Positions 33,338-45,215 of a stretch of 64,000 bases of DNA are shown piece after piece. The stretch spans positions 186,001 through 250,000 of the forward strand of contig JAHBBC010000017.1 in assembly GCA_019915015.1 (NCBI GenBank), in the 5' to 3' direction. Below the pieces are notes generated by a model. It was given only the letters and a program-made list of their open reading frames with translations, was not told where the DNA came from and did no database searches. Source of the stretch: Auriscalpium vulgare. Taxonomy: Eukaryota; Basidiomycota; Agaricomycetes; Russulales; Auriscalpiaceae. Within the stretch, counting starts at the first letter, position 1, and each line of letters starts with the position of its first letter. Both the position numbers and the translations under genes were made by a program.

Positions 33338-34969
33338 ATGCCCTTGCTATCATACCTCCTGCACACCGTCCTCGCGCAGGGCGTATCCGGCTCGCCCGTC
33401 TCCGACCTCCCTCCCCTGACCAACTCTACCGTTGCAGCCGATCCCTCGCCCGGATGTTTGGATATCAATAACTGTCGGACCACATCGAACATCGTGCTCA
33501 GCTGTCTGGCCACCATCTTCGCGTGCGTCTGGACTGCGGTCCATCGGAACATCCCCCGGCCCTCGACAGACGCGCGCTCGCAGATCCTGAACTTCTTGGA
33601 CATGGGGAAGGTCGTCCTGGTGACCTTGCTCGTGCCGGAGTGGGTCCTCGCATGGGCGGTTCGCCAATATCAGAACGCGCGTAACATCACGCAAGAGCTG
33701 GAGCTTGTTCGGGGCAGTGCGCAGCACGCGTGGATGAAGAAGAGGCAGTTGACGGTGTGGCCAGGCGATGGAACTCCCAAAGTCTCCGAGACGTCAATGC
33801 GCGTTGGTATGGATGCGTCGGAGACGGACTACGGCCTACCGTCGGTTTCCGTTCGCTTTCCTGCCGACGCTGCTGCGGATGAACCTTCAGGTGAGCCCAA
33901 GTCAATCAGACTAGAATTGTCTTCTGATGGTCACGAGCAGTGTCTGTAGACAAGATCGGCACCTGGCCGTCGAAAGAGGATGAGGTCAACAAGTTGTCCG
34001 ACCGTGAGCTGGACGAAGTCAGCCGCTTGTCTGGCGGTGAGCTCGTCGCCATCCATCGATATAAAGAGGTGCTTACCAACGCGCATCGCAGAGTGGACCC
34101 TCCGACACGGTTTCTTCATATCCATGGGGGGGTTCCACTACTACAAGAATGGGCGGCCCATCCATCCGCTCACCGCCTACGATGTTCTCGGCCATGTGCT
34201 CGATGGAGAGATCATCCCGCCTACGGATGACGAGATCCAGGCGATGGCACAGGCCGACGGACTGTCCAAGGGCCTTGCCGTCCTGCAGACGCTTTGGTTC
34301 GTTATCCAGTGCGCCGCGCGGCGAGCAGAAAACATTCCGATCACGCAGATCGAGGTCATGACGCTCGCGTATACGAGCATCACCCTCGCGATGTACATGG
34401 CGTGGTGGAGCAAGTCGCTCAACGTCGGCGGCCCCATCCGTTTCGCTGGCCAGCTCTCCGAAGGATGGGTTGGGCACCGCGAGAAGGGGTTTCTGCATTA
34501 TGTGAACCTGGTCATCGGAGACCAAGACTACGAAGTCGACATGCGGTCGGTCCCGCGCGTCCCGGCATTCTACGGTGGGCCCACCGACTTCGAACACATC
34601 CGCGCCGACGCTGTCTCCCTGTTTGCCGCGATGATCTTCGGCGCCATTCACTGTATTGCTTGGCGGTATGCCTTCCCCTCGCACACGGAGGCCATTGTCT
34701 GGCGTGTGTCCTCGGTCGCGATTACAGCCTTCCCTGGACTGGTGTGTCTGTATCTCGTATGGGAGCTCTCGCCATACGGTGATATCAATAGGGTCTTCTA
34801 TGTGAAAGACAACATTATCCTCATGATTGCTGTGACTATTCCCTTCGCTGCGGTGTACGTGCTTAGTCGACTGATCCTTCTGACACTCGCATTCACTACG
34901 CTTCGGGCACTACCTGCTACGGCGTATCAATCCATACAATGGACTCACTTCATTCCTCACTTGACGTAG
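33338..34969 (+). CDS. multi-pass membrane protein, family T copy 1
   Basis: Exons 33338-33890, 33941-34036 and 34092-34969 join to 508 residues. The N-terminus (MPLLSYLLHTVLAQGVSG) is a likely signal peptide. Predicted membrane segments are near SNIVLSCLATIFACVWTAV (50-68), VVLVTLLVPEWVLAWAV, MTLAYTSITLAMYMAWW, FAAMIFGAIHCIAW, ITAFPGLVCLYLVW, and IAVTIPFAAVYVLSRLILL. The family order, a LLxPEWVLAWA segment, then WTLRHGFFISMGGFHYY, DGLSKGLAVLQTLWFVIQCAAR and a C-terminal WTHFIPHL, is that of a large uncharacterised Agaricomycete membrane-protein family. Function is unknown. The second intron (55 nt, gtgagc to cgcag) is supported by the same junction in three paralogues. Confidence 0.85.
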
Positions 34970-35171
34970 ACCGGTATTCTTTACTTCGACGTGTCCGTCT
35001 CGCTCTCGCTATATTGGTATTTTATTATATTTATCCGTTCTCGTCTTGCAGATTAGTTGATATTTACATCTGAGGTGGATGGACTCGCTCAGGCAGGGTA
35101 CGCATTGGGGCGAAGGAAGGTCAGGTTCTGCTGGCGAAACTGACAGGGCATCAGCGATCTGACTCTATATT

Positions 35172-35647
35172 TTAACATATTGTGAACACACCTAAGTAGT
35201 CGCATTTGCAATACGTCGATGCTTGACTGTGTTCCGAGATGATGCGGAGAGCCTCGGACACAACTGAACCTACGGGGTCGTTTATCAACCAGATTGTGAA
35301 GCAGTTTAGTGCTGCGGGGAGTTCGGGTAGGCAGGAGGTTGAAAAGTGCCAGCGAATGCTGTGACATGCCGATCAACGTACAGAACATGGGAAGGATGAC
35401 ACTACTTACTGCCAACACACGCGCCTCCGCTGAACTTGAGCGAGGCCCTACCGCCTGCCGCGCCGGCCCCGCCTCCGTCTGGAAAGTTGAGCCATCTGAC
35501 TCGGCCGAGCTCTTCACGTATAATTGCTTGATGCTCGCGGATATTGCCAGCGCGTTGCATCAGCAGGTCGTCGAATTGCTGCCGTGGCGTCTCACACAGT
35601 GGGGTCCTCATCAGAGTGACTGTTGATGACTCGGAGTGAGCAAACAT
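35172..35647 (-). CDS. possible small hypothetical protein
   Basis: Not recognised. Exons 35647-35410 and 35311-35172 join in frame (intron of 98 nt, gtaagt to ccgcag) to 125 residues. The first part is helical and charged (FDDLLMQRAGNIREHQAIIREELGRV), then Gly/Ala-rich, then VVSEALRIISEHSQ. The perfect donor and protein-like composition are in favour; no family match and no promoter are against. Confidence 0.3.
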
Positions 35648-36367
35648 AACATCTAAAATCTCAGAGGTTTGTCTTTCTGGCCGGCGGACTGAATTGAAAG
35701 CAGAAACCTAGCGCTGCCGTAGGCGATGCAAACGGCCCACTCGCCACGTTCGCTGCATGCCCGCCATCTGACGTCGCCCCAGATGTTAAACAGAGTCCGC
35801 CCACCGTAAAGAGAGCGTCCCGAGCGCGATCGCGCGAGGAATAAGATACAAAAAACTGCTTACTCAAATGCTACGGAAACTACCGCATTATGTAAGCGGC
35901 CGAACGGACGGGAGCGCCGCCCCGGCCCGGCGTGCGCGCTCACTTCCAAGTTCCTCAGGCTGATCAGCTCGCACTGTCCAAGTCACTTCCGAGTCCAACA
36001 CCAGACTCGTCTCACTGTCGCAGGAAGACGTTGTGCCGCACCTGACGACGGAGACGCGTGGTTTTCCTCGCATAACAGGTATTGGGTGGGCCCAGTGTAG
36101 GTGCCAGTTCCTTATCATCTCTTTCATCTTGTTTCGATTGAAAACTCACACCTCGTATAGCATTCATTGTGCTAGTCGCTCAGATACATTTATGTAAAGC
36201 GATGACTTGGTGCGCAGTTCAGAGACAGAGCTTGCCAGATTGATGTTGAGGAACGTGTCATCATTGTTCTCAAGGTTCAATATGTAAACGATACCCTCAA
36301 CTCACGCCAGCGACAAGGCCCTACGCTCGACATTTGTGCGTCCCCTCCAAACAAGACGGCCCGCAAC

Positions 36368-38551
36368 ATGGACACGACGCCCGACCTCGGCCAGTCCCAC
36401 AATTTTCAAATGCCCGTCCGGCATAAGACATCATTCGTTCGGCCGGAGATCCCCACCGCGCTGGACGGACAACAAACCCTCAAACTCGTGGACGGAAACG
36501 ACCTTGTTCTGCAGCACACTGTCCGTAGCAGCTTTCCTCTACACCATTCCACTCACACGGATACCGCCAGATCACTTCATTGTATGTCGTCGCGGGCGCG
36601 CTGGACCCGGTGCGCTTCTGCGCCGCGCTCTCTCGCACCCTTCAAAGCTTCCCTACCGTAGCTGGCCGCCTCAAAAGGAATGGCGATGAATGGCAGGTAC
36701 GTCCGCCCAGCTCCTGCCCTATATCTTTACTGCTCTAATTACGCCTTTCGTCTTCATCGCCCCCCGCTCGCCGCAGATTGACCTTTGCAACGGCCCCGTC
36801 CCCGTACACGTTGCGTCCTCTCCATCGTATCATGTCCTCCCCCACCCCCCCTCCGCAGCTGGCCTAGCGCTCTATGAGGATCCGCCAGCTGCAGCCCATG
36901 TTGTCCAGCCGTTCACGCACATCGCACCGTACGTTGATGAGGTCGACGTAGTCGCCGCTATGAACGGACAGCCCGAAGCGTACTTGTGCAGCTTTGTGCT
37001 GACGCTCATGGGCGACGGGCGAACTGCAATTGGTATCTCGTTGGATCATGTTTTGGGTGCGCATCTCACCACACTGTGTTTGACTCGATGTTGACATATG
37101 GCGGACACAAAGGCGACGAAACCACCGTCGGCCTTTTCATGCACACACTCTCTGCTTCATATATTGATATTGAGGCTGCCCTTGACGGTCCCCGCGCAGT
37201 CAGCTCACAGACTGCACCTGTTCCCGGTTCATGTGCGTTCTTTCGTTTTATACACCAGGTGTACCAGAGTAGTCTCACGCCGCCACTAGATGTCTCGAAT
37301 TCGCCTCCCATGCCGCTTTTTCAGAGCCGCTACTTTCCTCGATTACCGCCTGACCCGCTCAGCCTGGCGCACGAAGCGCTAGTCCGCGGCACAGCCCCCC
37401 ACCTACTGTGCTGCCATCCATTCGACAAATTCATCCAGGCCATCCGCGAGGAGTGCGACGAGACGGAGGCCGTTACGCTGCACTTTGAACAACGGACGGT
37501 CGAAGCTCTGTGGGAGCGCGCAAGAGCGGCCGTGCACCACGGCGCCGGAGAGTTGGGCCAAGAGAAGGTGACGCGCCACGACGCGCTCATCGCGTACCTC
37601 GTGACGCTGCAGAATGACTGCTCAGGCGAACCGCCAATACACACCATCCAGCACGTTATGAATGTATGTTCGTCTCACTGCCCATTGTCCAGCCCGTTCG
37701 CTTACCCCGCCTATGCAGGTGCGCCTCCGTCAGCCGCCCGCGGGATCCTCGCCGCACATGCTCCATCGCCATCCGCACGTCGTTGGGAACCGCCTGCAGA
37801 CGCCGAACATCCCTCTGCACTGCAAGCGCAGGAATGATGCGCTCGTTGGTGCAGAGCGCGGCGCGTGGTTCTCGGAAAGCTTGTATGAGATTGCAGAGGG
37901 CGCGCCTGCATGGCCCGCGTGGGCAGATGAGCCACAGCGCGCTGCGTCGTCCTTCCCAGAACCTGAAGATATAGAGCGACACGGACCTCAGCAATCAGAA
38001 GTGCAGGATCTATCCTTGGAGATGCCGTTAGAGGAAGGTGCTTCGCCGATCGCCCCGTATACCTCGCTCGGCCTTATTGCTCGGGCGTTCCGGCGCGGCA
38101 ACCGCCTCTATCGCCTCGACAACTGGACGGAGCGCTACCTCCGGCTCAACAGCGCGCGATACAAGGAGGGTGCACGCCGCGGTCGCTTCTCCAAGTACCC
38201 TGCTCCGGGTATGGTGGCCGTCAATTCGCTTATGGGGTGCGTCTCCCTGCTGTGTCCTCTCAGAGCCGCACTGACAGCCGTCCGGCGTACCGTAGGGTGG
38301 ACATCAAGGACAAAGCGCACTTTGGCTTTGGACCCGTGCAGTACTACTCAAACTGGTCGGCTCTGCGCATCTTTCGTGTGCACAATGCGAATCCCACGCT
38401 GAGTGCGTCGCCGGGGGCAAGCAAGGAGCAGAAGTGGCAGGACCCGGAAAGCGCTGTAGTGGTGTGCTTCAGGATGAAGATTGGCATGAGAAAAATGGTA
38501 GAGGATACGAAAGCGCGAGACGAAGAGGAGCTGAAGGCGGGTTTGGCGTAA
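36368..38551 (+). CDS. HXXXD (BAHD-like) acyltransferase, copy 1
   Basis: Seven exons (36368-36520, 36571-36696, 36777-37056, 37113-37232, 37290-37663, 37719-38236 and 38296-38551) join to 608 residues with no break. After splicing, exons 3 and 4 create H184-V-L-G-D188. This is the HXXXD catalytic motif of the PF02458-type transferases, in the context ISLDHVLGDETTVGLFMHTLS. A C-terminal HFGFG (about 532-536) sits where plant and fungal members have DFGWG. Other family-like blocks are FPTVAGRLKRNGDEW near the N-terminus and FPAPG..AVNSL before the last exon. The reaction expected from the family is acyl transfer from an acyl-CoA to an alcohol or amine; the substrate is unknown. It lies next to the repeat-peptide gene at 38954-39782. 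Confidence 0.85.
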
Positions 38552-38689
38552 TCGAGGCGGCTGGCTGACTTTGGGTTAGATAGAAGTCGCGTTCAATTGG
38601 AGTAGCGCGTCGAAGCATTCGTGCGGTCACATATCTCGCTGGGTTGTGAGTCTTTGCGCTGTCCCACATATGCGGCATCGTCAGAAGGG

Positions 38690-38895
38690 TACGGAGGACT
38701 CGAAGTTCACGTAGGCGCGAGGCAGGAAGGTCGGGGTCGGCTGGCAAAACTTTGGGGCGCTTCCTTGCCGATTAGTCGTCCGGATATGTGACCCTCATAA
38801 CACTCTTTACGATTTCCGTTGCCAACGAAATACACAATAACGAAAGACGCTACACTCGACACGATAAACCTATGCAGGTCGTGAGTGGTCCACGC
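38690..38895 (+). repeat. 3' flank repeat shared by the two repeat-peptide genes
   Basis: The blocks aggaaggtcggg, gattagtcgtccg, ccgttgccaacgaa, cgctacactcgaca and atgcaggtcgtgag recur in the same order at 44950-45190, just beyond the 3' end of the second repeat-peptide gene. A shorter match lies at 35085-35130. It shows that these genes were duplicated together with their flanks. Confidence 0.7.
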
Positions 38896-38953
38896 ATCAT
38901 GCACCAATCAAGCGACGCAAGCGGAACGCCCGGAGAGCCCAGAAACCACTTAA

Positions 38954-39782
38954 TCAGCTACTCACATCTATCAGCATCGTTAGAAAGAAATTAAAGGGAG
39001 CCTGACTGACTTGTGCGAGATGATGTTGGGGTTGCCGTTGGGAGAGGTGGTGGTTCCCGAATTATCGGAAGAGCTGGATGTTCCCGAATTATTGGAAGAG
39101 CTGGAGGTTCCCCCACGCTTGCTGCTCACATGAATCAGTATTCGCGAACTAAAAAAATTCAGGGAGCTCGACTGACTTGTGCGAGATGATGTTGGGATTG
39201 CCGTTGGGAGAGGTGGTGGTTCCCGAATTATTGGAAGAGCTGGATGTTCCCGAATTATTGGAAGAGCTGGAGGTTCCCCCACGCTTGCTGCTCACATGAA
39301 TCAGTATTCGTGAACCAAAAAAGTTCAGGGAGCTCGACTTACTTGTGCGAGATGATGTTGGGGTTGCCGTTGGGAGCGGTGGTGGTTCCCGAATTATCGG
39401 AGGAGCTGGATGTTCCCGAATTATTGGAAGAGCTGGAGGTTCCCCCGCGCTTGCTGCTCACATGTGTCAGTATCCGTGAACCAGAAAAAGTCGAGCTCGA
39501 CTTACTTGTGCAAAATGATGTTCGCGCCGGAGCCGTTGGGGGCGATGATGTTCGCGCCCGAGCCACCACGCCTGCTCACATGTGTCAGTAAGAATCAAAC
39601 GAAACAATAATGAGAGTTAGACTGACTTGTAGAGCTCGCCCCCGTTGGTGCTGCAAACATGAACGATTGAATGGTCAAATGACCGGCGGGCGGGGAAAAT
39701 GGCCCCAAACGCACCTCAGGGGAGCCGCGATGATAGGGAACGCGGCCGTGGTGACCAGCAGGATAACAGCGAGGAAGCGCAT
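38954..39782 (-). CDS. secreted repeat protein with Lys-Arg sites (KEP-like), copy 1
   Basis: Seven exons on the minus strand (39782-39715, 39650-39627, 39571-39506, 39453-39343, 39287-39177, 39121-39011 and 38957-38954) join in frame to 164 residues. Exon 1 is a signal peptide (MRFLAVILLV ... FPIIAAPL). Exon 3 encodes KRGGSGANIIAPNGSGANI. Exons 4-6 are three near-identical 111-nt repeats of 37 residues, each starting KRGGTSSSSNNSG and ending PNGNPNIISHN. Every repeat begins with Lys-Arg right after a splice acceptor, a Kex2 protease site. The introns contain in-frame stops, so splicing is required. This fits a Kex2-processed repeat protein that would release Ser/Thr/Asn/Gly-rich peptides of about 35 residues in the secretory pathway. 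Peptide function is unknown; a cell-surface or RiPP-like role is possible. Confidence 0.8.
39011..39453 (-). repeat. exon-intron tandem array, three units
   Basis: There are three 111-nt exon repeats with two 55-nt introns between them, period about 166 bp, over 90% alike by eye. Introns end gtgagcag and start gtaagt or gtcagt. Confidence 0.85.
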
Positions 39783-39831
39783 TTTATGCAAGCGTCGAGT
39801 TTGAGTGCAAAAGAACGGCTTGAAGAGACGT

Positions 39832-39876
39832 CTTGCATGTCAGAAGCGCATTCGGATGAGGTTTGTGATCACTTAC
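39832..39876 (-). other. possible 5'UTR intron of repeat-peptide gene 1
   Basis: On the minus strand gtaagtgatc... ends in catgcaag between the TATA box and the ATG. The second gene has gtaagt at the equivalent place (46377). This would explain the unusually long 180-190 nt from TATA box to ATG in both. Confidence 0.35.
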
Positions 39877-39964
39877 CACTGACAGCAGGTAGCGACCCTT
39901 AGATGAGATCCCGGGACTTTACTGGCGGCCAGAAAAGTCTGAGGAGTTCTCAACATCGACCGAG

Positions 39965-39974
39965 CCTTTTTATA
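39965..39974 (-). promoter_or_regulatory. TATA box of repeat-peptide gene 1
   Basis: Minus-strand TATAAAAAGG lies about 183 nt before the ATG at 39782. It sits in a block (about 39890-39990) nearly identical to the one before the second gene, which has the same box at the same distance. Confidence 0.6.
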
Positions 39975-40289
39975 CATAGAACGGCCGCTACACCAAGCTC
40001 TGGACACGGCCCTTCTCGCTAAACAATGTCAGCCATGGAGACCGGGGGTGACTATACTCCGCCAGAGAACTTTGAGAAGGTGTACCACGATCAAGAATTG
40101 CGACTCACATACCCTGTTCCGAGGCGATAGCCGAGAGGCGTCGCGCGCAAAACATCATTGATGGACAGGGTGACGGAGATGTGACTGAAGCCGTTCGCCT
40201 GCCGCCGGGGAGGGGAGGAGATCGTGTTATAGTAGGTCGTTATTTGGCTATTAGAATGTTGCTTTCCATCATCCTCGACTTGCAAACCA

Positions 40290-40450
40290 GACACTCACCG
40301 CTGTCGGTTGAACGAGACGACCGAGGGCCGAGGCGGGCCGGCGATCACGGCGGCTTCCGGCTTCCGTCACCTCGCGCAGCTCGCAGTCGCTCTGCCGCAC
40401 TGACCAAGGGGTGCCGCCGTCCCAGTCACCCCGCAGCTGCCCGTCGTCTG
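40290..40450. repeat. duplicated upstream block
   Basis: The blocks cgaggcgggccgg, cggcttccgtcac, cgcagtcgctctgccgcact and cagctgcccgt match 46790-46945 in order. They belong to the duplicated region upstream of the two repeat-peptide genes. Confidence 0.65.
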
Positions 40451-40715
40451 ACGAGTCAGAGGAACCTCGCGCTCGCAGCGTACACTTGGCTTGGACGCCT
40501 TCGGAGTACAAGTCAACTGGACCTGGTAACGCACTGACGCCGGACAGCGCGCGCCTCCACCGGGACGGATATATCATACTTGTACACCCTCGCAACAGTC
40601 GCGGCCTCGCTGCACTCTCATGCATTTATACGAACGTCCTAGTCTTGTGATCGTCGGGAATGTCAAGCGGGTGATCGAACTCTTGCGACCTCGACGCGTC
40701 CTCTGCATCAAGGCC

Positions 40716-42900
40716 TCAATTACGCCAACCCGCCTTCAGCTCCTCCTCGTCTCGCGCTTTCGTATCCTCTACCATTTTTCTCATGCCAATCTTCACCCTG
40801 AAGCACACCACTACAGCGCTTTCCGGGTCCTGCCACTTCTGCTCCTTGCTTGCCCCCGTCCGAATCGACGACGCATTCAGCGTGGGGTTCGCGTTGTGCA
40901 CACGAAACATGCGCAGGGCCGACCAGTTCGAGTAGTACTGCACAGGTCCAAAGCCGAAGTGTGCTTTGTCCTTGATGTCCACCCTGCGGGCAGCTGTCAG
41001 AGCGGCTCCGAGACGACAAGGTAGAGAGACACACACCCCACAAGCGAATTGACGGCCACCGCACCCGGAGCAGGGAATTTGTAGGCACGACCGCGGCGTG
41101 CGGCCTCCTTATATCGCGCGCTGTTGAGCTGGAGGTAGCGCTCCGTCCAATTGTCGAGGCGAGAGAGGCGGGTGCCGCGCCGAAATGCGCGAGCGATGAG
41201 ACCGAGCGAGGTATACGGGTCAAGGGGCGAAGCACCATCCTCCAATGGTGTCCTCAAGGACAGATCCTGCACTGCTAATTCTTGAGGACGAGGCGGGCGT
41301 ATATCTTCTGGCTCTGGGGAGGGTGAAGCAGCGGGCTGTGACTCGTCTGCCCACGCGGGCCATGCAGGGGCGCCCTCCGCGATCTCGTACAGACTTTGCG
41401 AGAACCACGCGCCGCGCTCTGCACCAACGAGCGCATCGTTGCTGCGCTTGCCATGCAGAGGGATGTTCGGGATTTGCAAGCAGTTCCCCGCGACGTGCGG
41501 GTGGCGATGGAGCAGGTGCGGCGATGATCCCGCGGGCGGCTGGCGGAGGCGCGCCTGCATACGCGGGGTAAGCCAAGATGAACGTCCGGAATGGGCAGTG
41601 AGCAGGACGAACATTCATGATGTGCTGGATGGTGTGTATTGGCGGCTCGCCTGAGCAGCGGTTCTGCAGCGTCACGAGGTACGCGATGAGCGCATCTTGG
41701 CGTGTCACCTTCTCTTGACCCAACTCTCCAGCGTCGACTGCTTCATCGCGCACGAAAGCCCGTGCTCGCTCCCACAGAGCTTCGACCGCCCATTTCTCGA
41801 AGTGCAGTGCAACGACCTCCGTCTTGGCCGACTCCTCGCGGTGAATCTGGATGAACTTGTCGAACGGATGGGAGCACAGTACGTGTGGTGATGTGCCGCG
41901 GACAAGCGCATCATGCGCCAGGCTGAGCGGGTCAGGCGGGAGCCGAGGAAAGGAGCGGCTATGAAAAAGCGGTGTGGGAGGCGAGTCCGAGACATCTGGT
42001 GATGGCGTGAGATACACGGGGTGCATAGGGGAAAAAAACGCACTGGAATGAGGAACACGTGTGTTCTGTGAGTTGGGTCCGCGGGAGCCGTCAAGGGTGG
42101 CCTCGATATATGAAGCGGAGAGTGTATGCATGAAGAGGCCGAAGGTGGGGCGGTCGCCTTTGTGTTCGCCATACGTAAACTTTAAGTCAACATCGGCATC
42201 GGGTGATGAGCTGCGCACCCAAAACATGATTCCACGAGATACCAATTGCAGTTCGCCCGTCGCCCATGAGCGTCAGCACAAAGCTGCACAAGTACGCTTC
42301 GGGCTGTTCCTTCATGGCGGCTACTACATCGACCTCATCAACGTACGGTGCGATGTGCGTGGGCGGCTGGACAACATGGGCTGCAGCTGGCGGGTCCTCA
42401 TAGAGCGCTCGGCCGGCTGCGGAGGGGGGGTGGGGGAGGACATGGTACGATGTTGAGGAAGCGACGTGTACAGGGACGGGGCCGTTGCAAAGGTTGATCT
42501 GTGGCGAGCGGGGTAGATGACGCCGAGATTGGGTATGGCATGACCCTGAGAGGACGCACCTGCCATTCGTCACCGTTCCTTTTGAGGCGGCCAGCTACGG
42601 TAGGGAAGCTTTGAAGAGTGCAAGAGAGCGCGACGCAGAAGTGCACTGGGTCCAGCGCGCCTGCGACGACATACAATGAAGTGACCTAGCCACGCGGCAG
42701 GGTATCCGTGTGAGTGGGATGGCATGGAGAGGAAAGCTGCTACGCACAGCATGGTGCAGGAGAAGATCGTTCCCGTCAACAAGTTCGAGTGTTTCTTGCC
42801 CATCCAACGCGGTTGGGATTGCGGGGCGAACGAATGATGTCTTTTGCCGGACAGGCAGTTGGAAACGATGTGGCTGGCCGAGACTGGGCGTCGTGTCCAT
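40716..42900 (-). CDS. HXXXD (BAHD-like) acyltransferase, copy 2
   Basis: Seven exons on the minus strand (42900-42748, 42685-42560, 42498-42219, 42157-42044, 41995-41613, 41554-41037 and 40983-40716) join to 613 residues. Every splice phase equals copy 1, and five of seven exon lengths are equal or within 9 nt. Splicing exon 3 to exon 4 gives HVLGD (184-188), the HXXXD motif, followed by RPTFGLFMHTLS. HFGFG is kept near the C-terminus (about 533). It starts MDTTPSLGQPHRF. It is convergent with copy 1 across the repeat-peptide gene. No stop or frameshift is seen, so it should be functional; the substrate is unknown. Confidence 0.85.
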
Positions 42901-44949
42901 GTCGCAAGCGATCTTGTTTGGAGAGGACGCACAGATGTCGCGAGTACTTGTCGCTGGCGTGAGTTGAGGGTAAGTAGTAACCATCGTAGTCCGTCTAAAT
43001 ATCAAACCTTGAGTACAATGATGACACATTCCTCAGCATCAATCTAGCAAGCTCTGTCTCTGAAATGCGCACCAAATCTTTGCTTTTACATAACTATGGC
43101 TGAGCGACTAGCACAGTAGCAGGATGAATGCTATATGGGGTGTGGATGTGAGATCCAAAACAAGACGAAAGAGAGGATAAGGGAATCGCACCGATGCAAC
43201 AGGCCCGCCCAGTACTTGTTACACACGCCTCCGTCGTCAGGTGCAGCACAACTGGTAGGATTGGCATTCTTCCTGCGACAGAAAGTCATCGATTTGCTTG
43301 GGGAAAGGCTGGGCGCGAACGAGAGCCCGAGGTGCCCGAGTTGAATAGCGAGCGGCTTGAATGAGACGAGTTCAAGGGGCGACGTCACGGCATACGGCGT
43401 TGTGTTCGAGAGGGAGGCACGGAACTTACTGCGGCGGGCAGCGACAAGGCAGCGGGCAGGCAGCAGCAGGCTTAAAGTGCGGCCAAAGTACAGGCGCTCA
43501 TCTTGACCAGGAATCCCTGAATCTGAGTTTGCTACGCGGACGTCGACCTACGCGATAGTAGAAGCCGTGAGTACATACGCATCGGGGTGGGAGGCCAGAG
43601 AGAAAACGCGATGGAGCCAGTACCTGTGCATAGTGAGCAATTACAAATCATCACAGATCAGCGTACAAACCTGAGGCAGACGGAGTCCTGACGCACCATC
43701 CGATGCTTTGCTATCTTCGAATATTTCCACCATCCTGAGGCAGCTGCAGTTGTCAGGCGAGAAAGAAAGGAAATGGGTAGGAGCCTACCTCGTACTGGCG
43801 CTATCATGAGACACATTAGCTCGATTCAGGATTTGGCTAACGTGAATGCGGAGCGGAGGGCTGAATCATTCTGTGCTACATGATGAGGAATGGTCAGATA
43901 AATCAGATATGTGGCGGCCGAAACGCACAATCCGGGCCTTCGCAATCACGGATGCTGCTTGCCTCCTTCCTCATGCTGGAAGGACCGCCGCTGTCTAACT
44001 TTAACATGGTCCTGTATGGCAAGGTAGTCGCTACCTCGATGCAACACGTGCGTGCGACGGTATTTGCAGGCACTGACGACCGGTGTGCATTTTTATCATC
44101 AGTACCGAGTCATTGGAAGTTATACAGGACGCACACTGTGGTCGGCACCTGAGACTGCCCCGCTCGCCAAAGCATCAAAGACCCTGCCAATCATAATCAG
44201 AGTGTCGCAATCAGCACCCCACCACCGGCATCCTCCAACTTACGTGGTCCTGAATGTTCAACTTTGGTTCAACTAGAACGGACGAACCCGACTGGATGTT
44301 GAGCTCAAAGTCGAGTCTCGAGGACAGTCACTGATCCAATGCGCACAAACTAGCGCAGCGAAGCGCGTTGAGTTCATGTGGGAGAGGAAGTAGCATGTAA
44401 TTCACGTCGCTGTCGTCCAGAGCAGAGTCGGCAGCAGACCGATGGTCTTTGGCCAGGAGCACCGGGCGGCGGGCGGCGCAGCCGAAGGCGGGCTGGCCGG
44501 CCGTGGGCGCCTACGTAGCGGCGCGCGCGGCGCCTCTCACTCACTGTTTTCCATATTCCGCATCGCGCTGTCGGCCATTCACTCGCCGAGCTTACAGTAC
44601 CAGGACGTTCGACATCAACCTGGAAAGGTCGGACTGTGTCTGCAAGTTGCCTGGTCAGGGCGACGGCGCTTCTAGCCGGTCAACGTGCAACCTTCATATA
44701 TGAAGGCGATACTACTGTACCATTTCGGTCGTAGACTCGCGTGTCGCATAACGGGGCCCTGCGAGCCGAGCCTATAGGTGACTTGGTCACGCATAACGGC
44801 GACCTGCGAGCCAATTTCCCCGTGATACTGAACAAAATGTCACGCAGCTAGTCAAGGATGGACGTCGATCACCTTCGACGCGTCCGTCTCCCTCTCGCTT
44901 CATGGGAATTATATCATATATATTTGTTCCCTTCGTGGGAGTTGGTAGT
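42901..44949. other. intergenic, no gene recognised
   Basis: The part just upstream of the acyltransferase (43150-43260: caagacgaaagagagg, agtacttgttac, cgtcgtcaggtgcag) is shared with 55660-55715 upstream of copy 3, so flanks were duplicated with the genes. The rest has only short overlapping frames. Confidence 0.45.
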
Positions 44950-45190
44950 CACATCTGAGGTGGATGGACTCGCACTGCGGCCCAGGGTACGGAGGCGTGC
45001 GTGCAGGTGCGAGGAGAGGAAGGTCGGGTTCTGCTGGCGCTTCCGTGCTCTCCTTGCTGATTCGTCGTCCGTATAAGTAGTATGAGACCCTCAAAACACT
45101 TTGTATGGTTTCCGCTGCCAACGAACTACACAACAGGACGTCGACGCTACACTCGACAGAATATGTCCAACTATGCAGGTCGTGAGCGAC
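44950..45190 (+). repeat. 3' flank repeat of repeat-peptide gene 2
   Basis: Second copy of the block at 38690-38895: aggaaggtcgggttctgctgg, gattcgtcgtccg, ccgctgccaacgaa and cgctacactcgacag appear in the same order and distance. Confidence 0.7.
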
Positions 45191-45215
45191 GGTCACGCAT
45201 CATAAAAGGCACTAC

